Shown one piece after another: positions 35,101 to 47,322 of a stretch of 64,000 bases of DNA (its first letter is position 1; the number at the start of each line of letters is the position of its first letter). Source of the stretch: Anthopleura xanthogrammica (taxonomy: Eukaryota; Cnidaria; Anthozoa; Actiniaria; Actiniidae). The position numbers were made by a program, and so were the translations under genes. The notes below the pieces were generated by a model that was given only the letters and a program-made list of their open reading frames with translations, was not told the DNA's origin and made no database searches. The DNA is taken from NCBI GenBank assembly GCA_964019055.1, contig OZ025206.1, forward strand, positions 2,481,001 to 2,545,000. The letters run 5' to 3'.

Positions 35101-38100
35101 AAACAATTTCTTTATTTATTAGCAATATTTAAACACTTGGTATCAAATTCAGCTGAGGCTGGTTTAAATGAAGGCCTGTGAAACAAAAGAATAATCTCAT
35201 TGCAGGCTCAACTGTAATTAATTGGCAGAACGCATGTGTGCAATATGATCCAGGAATTTTGGAACGAGTAGCGAGTTTAGCATGTCACATTTAAATTTCA
35301 AGAGTAAACCAAATTCTCATGGGGATTGCAACCCCACCAATCCACACCCAGGACCTAGTGTTGTTGTTAAGGTTTGAGTTTTCTGCAGATGAAGTTGAAT
35401 GAATTTATAATATGTATGCAATTCATTCATTCATGCGTTTAGACAACTTTATGGATGGAGTAAAAGCAAGAAAAGAAATTGAACGGCAACAAAGTTTTGA
35501 GAAAGAGCTGCTTCATGTGAGTATGATAATCTGATCCTCCTGGAAAATTCAATACTGCATTTATTGAACTGTATATTAAGAACCATTATATAGCACTAGC
35601 ATTAGATGACGAATTTTCCATTCCTTTCACTAGATGAGTCAAGATCCTTTTGGAAAGCCTGGGGGTGGTGCTCCACTGAGAAATGATAAAGGTAGTATAC
35701 ATAATTATATTTATCCTCAAATGGGGTCAATATGGTGCTGCAGCGCTTCATTGTGATTGGTCTCCAACCTTTCTCTTTGAATACTGAATCATCAAACAGC
35801 CTTGCCATTGAATAGTCCCATTCACAGTTCCCTGCACCATTTTGAAACTTTAAGGTAGCTATGCCTTTGCATCAAAGCGAGGCATGATTTGATCTTGCAA
35901 TGATAGGGACCTTTTTTAACACCATGGACAATTCTAATCTCTATCATTGCAAGGTCACCTCATTTTCTTGCTTCGATGCAAAGGCACGGCTATCTCTCAA
36001 GATGGCACAGGGAAATGTGAAGGGGATTATTAAGTAAATCATGCATGACATTTTTCAAGAACCTTTTTTAATTTCATTTTCATATGCTTCTATAATTCCA
36101 CTTTCCAGGTCAAGTGAAGTCTTTTTATCCCACAACTCTATCAAGAGATATTGAAGAACTAAGACATGTTGAGCCTCGTCATCCACATGCATACAATAAT
36201 GGTGTTAAAGGAAAAGGTACAGTTAATCTGTTAAACTCTATCACTGCTACTTAGCAGATTGTTTTGTTATAATGAAGTGTGAAAGTTTTTACAGTCAGAA
36301 TGAAAAATTAATGATCATGCACATAAATGCATAATATTAAATAATAAAATGTATTCATTTTGTCTGGTCCGGTATCCTAAAAACTGTGCCTTTTGATTGG
36401 CTGTTGAAAGCGGTCTGACTGCAGTCTGGTATCCTCATATCATCCGTGCGCTAAACAACAAAATTAATTGCAAAACAAGTGGAAAAGTAAATGGGGGAAA
36501 AACAAGTTATTTACTGTCCAAGCTAAGAGTCGGTACAGATAGGGAAAAACTGTGCCCTCGGCAGTGAAAACGAACCTCAGCCTATGCAAGACCTCAGGCA
36601 CAGTTTTTCCCTATCTGGACCTCCTGGCTGGTAATTATAAATAACCTAACAAATAAGCTGTATGTAACTGCTTACTGACTTCTCTTTTATTCTGTGCCAT
36701 TTCAGAATCTGATTTATATCTTCCACGTGTAAGTACATACTTGAATTTTCATGTTATTATGTAATTATGAGACTGCGGTTGATCTAGCATCATCCCCTCC
36801 CATCCCCACCATGGAGATAAAAAAATAATTATGCCTTGTTTTTTCTAGGCTGAAAGTTTTGATCCCTGGGGTAAAGGTTATGGTACTGCCATCAGAGACA
36901 AGAATGGTAGAGTCATTCGACCAAACAAGCTGGATACAAATGATGTGGTAAGAAATTTCTTTATCACTTGCGAGTGGAATGAACTCAGCCAGTCGTAATT
37001 TGATTGACAGAAGGCAAAACGCCAGACGTCGGGAGTCGGTAGTTCACAGAAATATGTGAAAAGTGCTTTTAAGTCATATGATTGTGGTTTTCATTTCTGT
37101 AGGATGGAATTGGTATACCACTTGGAAGACCAGGAGCTGGAGCACCCAACAAAGATCAAGATGGAAATATCAGGACTAGGAAGGCACAAACACTGACCAG
37201 AACCACATTTGGAGGTAAGAATGACTGATGAAGCAACAATCTGGAATGACTGTTATTATTATACTGTAACATCTGCTAAATGTTTCAAGTGCTTAGTAGG
37301 CTTATCAAGGAATGTTTTCTCCACAGACAATTTTTCTCGTGACTTCAGTCCCAAAGGTAGCCGTGATTCGTACAACCCTTTTGGTAAACCGGGAGCAGGT
37401 GCACCAGTAAGAGACTCTGATGGAAGAGTCAAAACCAACATCTTGGGAAAAGTAGAACATGAAACCAGGGTATGTATTGTTAAGGCGCAGGCACACAGTG
37501 CAACATTGCTGAAGTAGGATCATTTTCTATCCTGTGTCCATAGCTTTACAGTGCCATACATGCTACCATGGCAAACAAATCTAATTTTTAATTGTCAAAT
37601 GTTTTTGCAGGAGTATTCACCAAATACAACCAGAAATGAGTTACTTGCCAAGCAGTCCTACTTGAAGACGCTTCGTAAGTCTTTTAGAATGAAGTTTATA
37701 ATATGCTGTATCTTCTCATTCTGGTCTTTCATTTTGTAAAAATCACTGCATTATCTTTTTCTCTTCCAGAGGACATGCAAGAAAGAACGTATATGCAAAG
37801 AAAGGCTGAAGATGCTGAACTCAGAACGGTGAGAATCTCCCAAAGATCAATTCTTATGGCAAGAAAGCATGGTCAGGAAGTTTAAGGGGCTTGAGTTGGG
37901 GGGGGGGGGGGGGGGGGTGTGTTGGGGGGCTATAGCCTGACCACTTTCTTTGTCTTGCATGGTACAATATTAAACATGCATAATTTCATAGGATGGCAGT
38001 GATTGTTTTAGCCTCATGATTTTTTTACGACAATCATTGGTCCCTGACAGGCATATCTGATATATTACTTTGGTCCATTTTCATTCCAGAGTGGTGAAGA

Positions 38101-39239
38101 TGTAGCATCATGGTTAAGGACTGGTGTCGTTGGTCAACCAAAGTTTGATCCAGTAACTAAAGAGATAGTAGCTGCACACAAGCAGACATCAGATGTAACA
38201 CAACAGAAATTAAACATCCGACGTCAAAAGAATGAACTCAGTGAAATCTATCATAGTGACTTGGAGGCACTTGCTAGAGAACGACAACACCAAAGAGAGA
38301 GGGAAAAAGAATTTGATAAGAACACTGCCCAGGAGGTTAGTAAATTACGATTGTCTTCTAGGCCAGTTTATAACCTCTTGTCAATCTCCTTTTTCTCAAG
38401 GAAGTTGAAGTGATATGACAACTCCAAAATACTGTAGATAATGTAATGTGACTGGTTGATAGGAAAGTAGTCATATCAACAGTGATATCAGTGTAGAATG
38501 CACAAAGTTTTAGACGCCGCATAAATCCTGTCCTGGTGATATTTCGTCAATATCTATATAACAGGAATATTAACTAGTAAGATAGAAATCTATTAACAGA
38601 TTTTTCCATTTTAACTATAACATAAAATACAGTTATTTCAAAATAAAGAGCAAGTTTAGGACTTATGTAAGAGGAAGGACATGATTTACATTTTTTCTTT
38701 TAGCATGTAAACACCATGAATCACATCTGGGGTCGTCCTGGTGCTGGTGCACCTCTTACTCAAGGGGATATCGTGAATGCTAGAAAACAAAAAGGTAGGT
38801 CAACTATCTATCACTTACTTTTTCAAAAAAAAAGTCCCAATTTTCAATATTTCAATGGGCTCTGATACTCTAGCTGCCAGTCCCATAGAATTCCATTTTT
38901 CGTAAATTGACGTGCTATGATTTTTGATAGGCAGCACTACTAGGAATCCAAATTTCAACTAAAACTTCAAAATTCTCAAACAATCAGAGACAACCTTTTT
39001 CATTTCATATATCATTCCATATATCATTCATTTGCCTGATTACCATTTCTTTGACTTTGAGTAGTACCCATAACATTGACCGGAAAATCTCAGTAAGGAG
39101 TGTATATTCACCAAGAAAGAGAAACTTATGAAATCATTAATTATACCTCATTTCATAATGAACACTAATATGGGAAAATTTCAACTTTTTTTTAGTTGGA
39201 TTGGCACCTGCTGATGAAATTGGTTTCAGACTGATGTAG
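27983..39239 (+). CDS. Uncharacterised PGxGAP-repeat protein with a CSPP1-like motif
   Basis: 23 exons, 2274 nt, 757 aa, every junction GT-AG and in phase: 27983-28078, 28870-28996, 31424-31531, 32331-32533, 32881-33074, 33386-33432, 33914-33984, 34058-34117, 34235-34297, 34706-34852, 34945-34981, 35443-35516, 35634-35691, 36109-36216, 36706-36728, 36849-36947, 37103-37214, 37327-37469, 37611-37674, 37770-37828, 38090-38335, 38704-38794, 39196-39239. From residue 280 on, the protein repeats a glycine-rich box: PWGRPGGGAPL, GGGGAPKRTESG, PFGKPGGGAPLRNDKG, PWGKGYGTAIRDKNGR, PLGRPGAGAPNKDQDG, PFGKPGAGAPVRDSDG, IWGRPGAGAPL. Highly charged, probably helical linkers lie between (HRREKRRQWETKENEKKR). 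Human CSPP1, a centrosome and cilium protein, carries one similar box (PWGKGGGGAPLRDAKGN). A role at microtubules or cilia is inference. Exon 15 is only 23 nt. Exon 3 may start at 31424 or 31427 (CAGCAG). Confidence 0.8.
28997..31423. other. Long intron 2 of the PGxGAP-repeat gene
   Basis: 2.4 kb without a supported coding exon. It contains a TTA microsatellite (29126-29170) and a SINE-like fragment (29595-29680, GTTGGTTTTCTCCTGTGCTT). Frames at 29051-29272 and 31005-31199 are not gene-like. Confidence 0.5.
29126..29170. repeat. (TTA)n microsatellite, 15 units
   Basis: Uninterrupted TTA repeats in intron 2 of the PGxGAP gene. They account for the polyleucine open frame there. Confidence 0.95.
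33480..33564. mobile_element. 85-bp MITE flanked by TA
   Basis: TAGACATTTCTGATTTAGCGGCAT at the left is the near-perfect complement of ATGCCGCTAAATTGGAAATGTCTA at the right. TA at both ends fits a Tc1/mariner-type target site. It is in intron 6 of the PGxGAP gene. Confidence 0.7.
33613..33832. mobile_element. MITE family 4, copy 1
   Basis: Foldback with ends CCTTCACAGTTCTCTGTGCC and GGCAGGGAACTGTGAAGGGG, and an inner pair around TTTGCTTTATTGAAGTGA/GGTCTTGCTTTGATGCAAA. It matches 35813-36028. Confidence 0.7.
34417..34604. mobile_element. MITE family 2, copy 1
   Basis: Left end GTGGTTCCAAAAAATATTGA, right end TCAATATC-type TGATATTTTTTTGGAACCAC. Inner arms are CCCCACCATAGAGGA / TCCTCCATTGTGGGG. 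It is in intron 9 of the PGxGAP gene and related to 40441-40612. Confidence 0.75.
35813..36028. mobile_element. MITE family 4, copy 2
   Basis: Ends AGTCCCATTCACAGTTCCCT and AGGGAAATGTGAAGGGGATT; the inner inverted repeat has TTTGCATCAAAG / CTTCGATGCAAA. It is in intron 13 of the PGxGAP gene. Confidence 0.7.
36966..37070. mobile_element. MITE family 3, partial copy
   Basis: Right half only: GAATGAACTCAGCCAGTCGT...TTTGATTGACAGAAGGCAAA...GCCAGACGTCGGGAGTCGGT...GAAAAGTGCTTT. It is in intron 16 of the PGxGAP gene. Confidence 0.6.
37898..37917 (+). repeat. G20 homopolymer
   Basis: Twenty consecutive G in intron 20 of the PGxGAP gene. It is a G-quadruplex-prone and assembly-prone tract. Confidence 0.95.
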
Positions 39240-39287
39240 GAAATTCTTCACCTGATGATATGTCGCATAGGAACTCAATGTACAAAA

Positions 39288-39293
39288 AATAAA
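39288..39293 (+). terminator. Poly(A) signal of the PGxGAP gene
   Basis: AATAAA 49 nt after the TAG stop, giving a very short 3' UTR. Confidence 0.6.
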
Positions 39294-40194
39294 GATTCTA
39301 ACACTCTTATATTCATTGACGACACAAAAATATTTTAATACAAGTAGTATCTTAAATATATATCAATAATTGAAGTCTATTTATTTTATCTTGTTTTTAA
39401 CCTTTTTATAAATAGTAATAATTTTGATTCATTTGGAATATGACTCCTGCATTTATTTCCAAGCAGAGGAATTATTTTGTTATTTAATTTAAATTGAATC
39501 AAATAACAAAATCTCAATTTGCTTTCATGGTAAAAGACTTCTTTAATTTTGTATGCAAATTGCCTATTTCAGATCACATGAAATTCCCTTGAGAAATGTT
39601 CTTTTATTAAAATATTTACACATAAAAGAATCATCCCCATGAGTAGCATCACATGGTCTGAAATGGGCAGAACCAACAATGAAGCTAAAGAGGTCTATTC
39701 ACCAAGAATTCCCTGAAATGGAGCGCAACTCTGATATTCAAGTTTCATGGTTTGCATGAAATATGTATTTAAATATCTGTAAAAAATAAGAATTTGTTTT
39801 TTTTTCAATTTTAAACAATTTGGTAAAATTTTGCAATCACTTAAAAATAACGTACAGTGACTGCTATTTTTGTGAAAAATTCAACTGCTTCTTTGTATTT
39901 AAAAAAAATTGGTGAATACAATGCAATTTAAAAAAATAGATTTTGCACTTGTGAAAAAATCTGGAAAGTTATTTTCCTGGTGACTAAAAGAGGATTGGTA
40001 GAGACTCGTATGTATATTTTAGTTTAAAGTAAAAAAAGATTATTAAATTTAATGAATGGCCTATTTATCTAGTATCATTGCATGAGTATCTTGCACTATG
40101 ACTGGGCACATATATGGTCCATCACTATACTGAACCACGTCGGCAAATACAAAAAAGAAGGAATAGATTTGGTGCAGAGCTATACATTACTGAT

Positions 40195-40423
40195 AGTGCT
40201 TTTTATATTTCTGCGACCTTACTGACTCCAGACGTCTGGCATTTTGGCTTTTGTCAATCAAACTTACGATGGCCTGAATTCATTTTGGTCGAGTGATAAG
40301 GAAAATGCCTGTGACTAGACAGCCATTCATTATTGCCCATAATTGGAATTACGAAATTTGATTGACGGAAACCAAAATGCCAGACATTTGGAGTCAGAAG
40401 ATAGCAGAAATATAAAAAGCACT
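40195..40423. mobile_element. MITE family 3, full copy
   Basis: Ends AGTGCTTTTTATATTTCTGC and GCAGAAATATAAAAAGCACT are a perfect inverted repeat over 20 nt apart from one base. Inner arms include CCAGACGTCTGGCATTTTGG / CCAAAATGCCAGACATTTGG. Related copies are at 36966, 54310 and 56179. Confidence 0.8.
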
Positions 40424-40440
40424 GGATAATGAGTTATTAA

Positions 40441-40612
40441 TGGTTCCAAAAACATTCATACCACACCATGGAGGAAATCAGAAATTCCCAGCAGCTGTGT
40501 GGTTGGAGGAAAAAACAGAATTACGAGGTTTGTATGGAAAAATATTGGAAATTCCAGAGGGGAATCTTTCCAAGCTCCTCCATGGTGAGGTATTGATATT
40601 TTTTGGAACCAC
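40441..40612. mobile_element. MITE family 2, copy 2
   Basis: Left TGGTTCCAAAAACATTCATA and right TATTGATATTTTTTGGAACC, with inner CCATGGAGGA / TCCTCCATGG. It is 18 bp from the family 3 copy at 40195-40423. Confidence 0.75.
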
Positions 40613-41702
40613 AAAATGGTGATTTTAGAAAATGTTCATGTCTTGAGATTGTGCAAACATCTTTTGAAGATGATTATGACACAATTTCTTTAAGGTTTCT
40701 TAATCATTCTATTTATGATAATAGTATAAATAAATGATGATATTAATTTCATGTTGGAATTTGTCTGCAATTCTTATATTAAAGTGCACTATTTATTATT
40801 ATAATTAATAGTAAAGCAAAATAATAATAAAATGAAATGTGTGTAAAAAATGGATGTTTGTTTTTATCAATGTCTTATGACAAATTTGCAACAATTTGTA
40901 CATACACTATATAATATATAATACATAATAAAGATTTAAAAATACTTACATAATTCTAATATTTTACCAAACAGTCATTGTATGTTGACTCACAGACACA
41001 GACGAACACTCACAACAAACACATGTAACAACATCACAACATTTACAGCACTGTGCTTTTATTTTCTGAGCCAAAACAACAAGCCGCAATTGCAAGCCTA
41101 GTATTGCAGGATCCACAAAATGGTGGCCTAGTGCATTGGCCCTGCAAAAAGCTCTGGGGCACCCTGCACACGAAGGCAAGAAACTGACCAGAAGTATTGC
41201 GCCTACAGAGCACAAGCAACGACTTGCAAGCCTAAAGTTTCACTTTGCCTAAATTTCATTTAGCCACATAAAATTATATTCAGTCTAATAGCGAGGCTAA
41301 ATTAGATGTATAAACTATGAACATACCATGCTTTTTGTTGCATTGTTTTGTTATGCACAAGCAAGTGCCCTAGTTAGTGCACTACACAAGTGATGTAAGC
41401 AATAACACATCATTTGAAGTGTTCCTGACCAGAAAATTTGGAAAGTTATACTATAGGATTTATGCTGCTATCTGAGAAATTTAAGCTGAAAATGCATATT
41501 TCTCAGGTAATAGAATTTATATACCTTTTTGGCCTGGGCGTAATGTTTTCTATTTCAGGCCATGTGTTATTCCCTAGAGTATCATTTCTTTGTTTAATAG
41601 CTGCACATGAGAAGACACATGAATATGGATACAACTCAAACAAAGAATCTTATTCTCAAGAGAATGACACAATGGTCTGAAATGGGAAAATATCATACTA
41701 AA

Positions 41703-41844
41703 TAGACCCTAGCTTGCAGCACTTCGGATTGGAATGCAGGTCAATTTGGAGGACAAAACAACAGGTTCCAATTCTCAAGAGATTGAAACTCTTTTGTTTT
41801 GTCCTTCAAATTGAGCTGCTTTGACGTCACTCGCAAGGGGTCTA
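41703..41844. mobile_element. MITE family 1, copy
   Basis: TAGACCC...GCAGCACTTCGG at the left and GACGTCACTCGCAAGGGGTCTA at the right; inner arms are CAATTTGGAGGACAAAACAA / TTTTGTTTTGTCCTTCAAATTG. TA at both ends. Confidence 0.75.
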
Positions 41845-43974
41845 TATTTGGCAGAGCAAAGCAAGTGGGAGTTAACAAAGTTCTGAAAATTTCACTAGTT
41901 CAAATTTTAGGAAAAACAAAAACTATCAAGCCTACACAGGATGGTAATAAAATTTACTAACAGTTCAACAACTTCATGTAACTGGGGCTACTGATGTGCT
42001 TTGAAGCTAATTGCAGTCTGACCCTAAAACATTTTGAGCCAATCAGATTATACTATTCCTGTGGCTGCACCTAAAAACTAGATTATTCTTGCCAACACCA
42101 TGTGCTGTGACAGATATCTAGTTTACAGGTACAGCCATGTCAATAATAACACCAAAGTGATGCAAAATTAATGCAGTAAAGTTGATGATTTTTTTTCCTG
42201 GTCAATAAAGCAATTTTGATATAGTTATGTCTGGCAATGAAATTTGTTTGACATCTCTTTTTAAAATCCACAAAAACACTCAAGAAGTGTGCGAAGTACT
42301 AGCCTGATGGATTGCATGTCTCCTTACACTTCTTTCATGCTTTCAGGACTTTTTTTGGGCTGTATTGAAATTGTTAATTTTAATGTGCAACAACTGTGCA
42401 AATGCAAAACAGTCGAATACAAACAATGTTATGTTAAAATATTGCTGTGGCAATGAAATAGCATTTGGCCTCACCTCCCCTTTAACATTTAAGGCTGTAG
42501 CTATTCAAAAATACATCTTTTTGATTAAAAATAGTTCCTGACGGTACAATTGATAATAGCTATTGTTCCCTGTGTGGGTTCATTCACTGCACACTCACAC
42601 CCCACTTCATTCATGCTAGCTATAGAACCCCTCCATAAATCACCTCTCAAGGAAGTTGGCATCCTCATTAAAAGATAATTTATCATTATATATTACTATT
42701 ATTATTGATATTTATAATTATAACACTCAACAAACATTTTAGAATTAATTTGAATGATTAAACTACATCACTACTATAAAATTGACCATGATGTACCGGT
42801 AAGTAAATCGGTGTCAGGAACTAAAATTTCTGATCATAGTTTCATCTGATACAGATGACTATAATAAGGTTTGCTTGTTATAAACTTGTTATCGCTAAGC
42901 AATATGCTTTTCTACTATCAATCTCATGTTTCATAAAAATACAAAATATACATCTTAAAATATATATTTCACAATATTATCAAAATGGTCTTTACTAAGG
43001 TCCACACACACCCCTATTTTAAAACTTTCATTTTAGAAAAATTATACTCATATATTATGTTTGTTGTAATTAGAATATAAATAATGTAAAACCTTCATAG
43101 AATAAAAAACCCAGTAATTTTTAACTATAATATTTAAATTAATCTGGAGAAAGTCATGTAACGATATATAATTATGGACAAATATAATATAAAACCTATT
43201 GCTGCATTATGATGCTTATAGCAAACTTCTAAATGTATAACCTTCGAATTCATAGAAAATCCCATCATTCTTTTTTGTCCACCAAAAAATGAACAGTACT
43301 TTTATAAATTAAATATAATTTGAAATAATCTTGAGAAAGGATAGGGTGATATATAATATATGAAACATATTGTTGTATAATGACACTGGTTTCATGACAC
43401 TTATAGCAAGCTGGTGAATGTGAATGTAAAATTTAGATTTCAAACTCAACATTACTCTGTTCTACAGTGTATATTGACTTTTGGCTCTGACAACATACTT
43501 TCTCAATAACTTATAAAATTAAAGATTTTAGAAATGTTTATATTTATCATAATTATTTAGAGTCTGTAAAATTTGTACAAAATAGCTCGATGGCTTATAT
43601 AAAGATTTTAGTATTTTTCATATAATATTATATATTAATGATTATTTAGAGACATAAAGTCTAGTATATAATTTGTACAAAATAGAGTTGAAAACTTATT
43701 TACAGCTTAATCCCCCCATCTTTTTTCTCTCCCCCTCCCCCCTCCCCACCCAAACAAGCTGTTATAGGCAGATGCATTCATGAACTTCTTCTTATGACAG
43801 AAGTGTCTGTAGACTGTAGTATGAATGTTTACCAAAATTTACCAAATGTTTTCCCTAAATCTGAGTTATTACATTATTTTCAGAATTACAATAATAACCC
43901 TGAAAACTAGCCACAGCTCAGGGCAACTGTTTTGGCTTCCTTCAATCAAAGTTTTAATGCTCTGAATTAAAGGG

Positions 43975-44160
43975 GCAGTAATATGGGCAACAAATTCATG
44001 CAGCTTTTTGCAACAAGTTTTCTTTGTTGCAGAGAGTAGAAAGAGGTTCTAATTCTGCAACAAATTCATGCAACTTGCAACTCGCTTTGCAATTTGCAAT
44101 GCAACAATGTTGCATGACAAATAGTGGCAACAATTTGTTGCCCTTAATTACCACACCTTA
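43975..44160. repeat. Foldback family 5, copy 1
   Basis: Built on GCAACAAATTCATGCA...TTGCATGACAAA...CAACAATTTGTTGCC. It shares AGAGTAGAAAGAG(G/C)TTCTA(A/T)TTCTGCAACA with 57750-57905. Confidence 0.6.
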
Positions 44161-45597
44161 AGACATATAGCAAAAGCACTTTGATTGATGACTCATATGA
44201 ATGGTTCATACAATCCAGTCAAAAACATGGACTGGGTTGCAAATATTGTGTGAAAAATGGATGTAATTAAATCATCAAATCCTTGGAAATATCCCCAGCA
44301 CAGAGAGCAAACAAATTACTATACTGTGATTGGCCGTCAATATGAAACCCAGTGATATTTCTAAAAATAATCATCAAATAAAAATCTCATTCTACTAATA
44401 AAAATAAGTTAGATCATTTTTATATACATTATATACAATAATTTAGCACTTCTTCAAGTAAAGGTTGTTTTGGAAAAAAAGCAAGTGCAAATCCTTTTTG
44501 CTTATGTTATATATTAGCTCTGTCTTAAAACAGTGGAAAAAGCTTTTGCTTGTAGCAAATCCCCCACCCAGCACATTCTCTGCGGATTATAATTATAGCT
44601 TGAATGAGTATAAATAGCTGCCACTTTAACACTATTAAAATTCTTGGTCATTGTTATCTATCTAAAGTATCTATTATTAAGAGAAATTTAATCCAAAAAT
44701 CATTGTAAACAAATTTCTAGAAAAACAGGCAACTTGCATTTTTGAAATGCTACTGACATGTAAAAATTGATTCCAAAATTGAGGAACTTCATCAAAAAAT
44801 ATGAGTCCATGCATAATTTATAACGAATTGAGTTTTGAGAGGTTGATGTACATACAGTGTATCTCTTATGATATGTTCCCTGCTGTTATTATATGAAGCT
44901 GTAAGTAATGTTGATTTATGACCCTTGTGCATCATAATCACTAGAGAAATGCATAACTTCCCACCGAAACATTATGAGTATCATCACATATTAAAAAAGT
45001 ATTGCTCCAACCCTTTCCAGGAATACGAATGTGACAGCTGGTATTCGTAAAGTTTTTGATAGTTGTCCATTTAGTTGTAGAGTACCAATCATGATAATTT
45101 GAGAATGTTGAAAGATAAGTTAGAGCACTTTTCATGTTTCTGCTAGGTCTGCTACATTCACAACTTTAGGCTGTCACCATTTTTGGTTTCTGTCAATGAA
45201 ACTAGCTAAAATCACTAACAAAGTGACTGAGTAAATCTAAGAAAGCATTGCGAAGGCAAAACTGAAAAAAATTGCTGCATTTTGAAGTTGTCTCAATGGT
45301 AGAAACAAGAAAAGTGCTCTAATTTACCTACTGTAGTTATTTCTTAATTTTGTAAACACCCAGAAAATTATTTATTTATAACATAGAAGACACAAGTCCT
45401 AATCAAAACTACCATAATGGTCATACTAATAAGAATGTATGAAGTATAAATTGTCCTTAAAACTTCATTGAAGAAAAACTGTCATGAGTCAATCAGAATT
45501 CATTGACTCTGCCCTCTATGTTACAAAATACAGGAATCAAATACCCTGGAAGTTGCAGATACAAAACCCTGTCTGGGGCAAGTCTTTCCTAAAAATA

Positions 45598-45760
45598 TGC
45601 TCCTTTCTGTAGTCTTCCCACAATCCCTTATGATCCGAGCGTGAGGTCGAGGTCAAGGTAAAATTTGCATATTTTTGATACATTTTTATGCTAATTTTAA
45701 CCTGACCTTGACCTCATGCTTGGATCGTAAGGGATTGTGGGAAGACTACGGAAAGGAGCA
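45598..45760. mobile_element. 163-bp palindromic MITE
   Basis: TGCTCCTTTCTGTAGTCTTC...CACAATCCCTTATGATCC...GAGGTCAAGGT is mirrored by ACCTTGACCTC...GGATCGTAAGGGATTGTG...GAAGACTACGGAAAGGAGCA. The arms are nearly full length with a short AT-rich centre. Confidence 0.8.
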
Positions 45761-47221
45761 TTGATGATGCAAGTCCCAAATTATAAGACTTAGCATGTTT
45801 AGGAAAAAGTATTATATATTTTGCTTAAAATTCAATCATTATTGAAACCAAATCATAATCTTTATGAACCATAAAAACCTTCAAGTTAACTTCAGATCAA
45901 TGATCACCAACAAACAATGAAGACTGCTACTAGTTGATACTGAGAGTTAAATTCCCAAGAAGATGCCATGATTGACAGACACAATGCTCAAAATCCAGTC
46001 CCCAACTTCCTCATAAGATACTTTGGACCAGCACAACAACATCATTTTGGGAAACACAATGAAATACAATCCTGTAGGATAACCAGTTTTAGGAAACTTT
46101 TTTTTTTGGTATTAATAATTTGTAAGTGATACACTTGCATATACATTCAGAGAAACCTCTAACAAATATGTAGAACCTCTCAAAACAATAAAATTAACTT
46201 ACAGTTATGTCAGTATAATTATGTTATAATAACCTTGAAAGTCCATTGATCCTTACGTTTGTGCTTCATCCAACTTGATTATACGTTCAAATTCCTGATT
46301 TTAAGAATGATACTGTCCAGTGAATATAGATATCCATCCATCCATTGAGTGACATTTTCACACCATATCGTCCATTGTATCATAAGATGTTAGTGTTATC
46401 CATTCATTTCCATTGATTCCATTTCATATTCTTCATCCATCCATCCATTTGTTTCTCATTTTCCAAGGTTACCTTATCGTATAATAATCTTTATCTCGTT
46501 GCATGCAATCTCAAATATCTTTGCAGCAATAAAAGTTGTTTCTTATTACCAAGTAGTCTATTCTAATTCGGTTGTCTCAAAATTTCTAGTTGCTTATAAA
46601 AATGATCAAACTAGCCAGAAGAAATGAACATAAAAGTACAAAAATCACAAGTTACAAATTACAGTCACAACAACTTTACAACAAGGCATGGCAGCGCAGC
46701 AGAAAAATGGCGCAATAAACAAGGTTGTATTAACTACAACTGAAGTTAAATCCCTATTAATAGCCTTAAAATACAGTTACAGGTATATACAATTAGTACT
46801 TAGTGCCTGCAATGGAAAACATTCTAGATGTGAAAGTTACAAATGAATTTTGTCTTATTCACTGGTTTCTTATTCTCAAATTTTAGAGGCACTTTGCATA
46901 AATACAATAGCTTGTTATCCTTCACTGCATATGAAAACTATCATGTTTATGCAAGGTGCCCCTCAAATTTGATGCCAATGAGCCAAATTGAATTGCTTTA
47001 TGGGTCATAAGAAAGCAACATATAGTGTGAGACCTTGCAGTTCTTAACATCCCATGGATAACCAGAGAATTATGCTTGGCTGAAAACAGCTTGTATTGAG
47101 ATATGGTACCCTTTGAGAGTACTATCAGTAATGATCTTGTTCCATTAATGAATTGGAATTTGGAAAAAATGAATATTTTGAATCTCTAATAAACTGTGTA
47201 TAATTATGAACTTGCATGTGA

Positions 47222-47322
47222 TAGACCCCTTGCACTTGACGTCAAAGCAGCTCAATTTGGAGGACAAAACATTGTTTAGTCCTTCAAATTGAGCTGCATT
47301 GCGAAGTGCTGCAAGGGGTCTA
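47222..47322. mobile_element. MITE family 1, short copy
   Basis: TAGACCCCTTGCACTTGACGTCAAAGCAGC at the left and GCATTGCGAAGTGCTGCAAGGGGTCTA at the right. Compact 101-bp form with the CAATTTGGAGGACAAAACA core. Confidence 0.8.

Noticed and set aside
40964..41215. Cysteine-rich 83-codon minus-strand frame, possible small secreted protein
   Set aside because: It has a hydrophobic start and several Cys, but no promoter, splice or poly(A) context and irregular spacing; best explained as chance in intergenic DNA.
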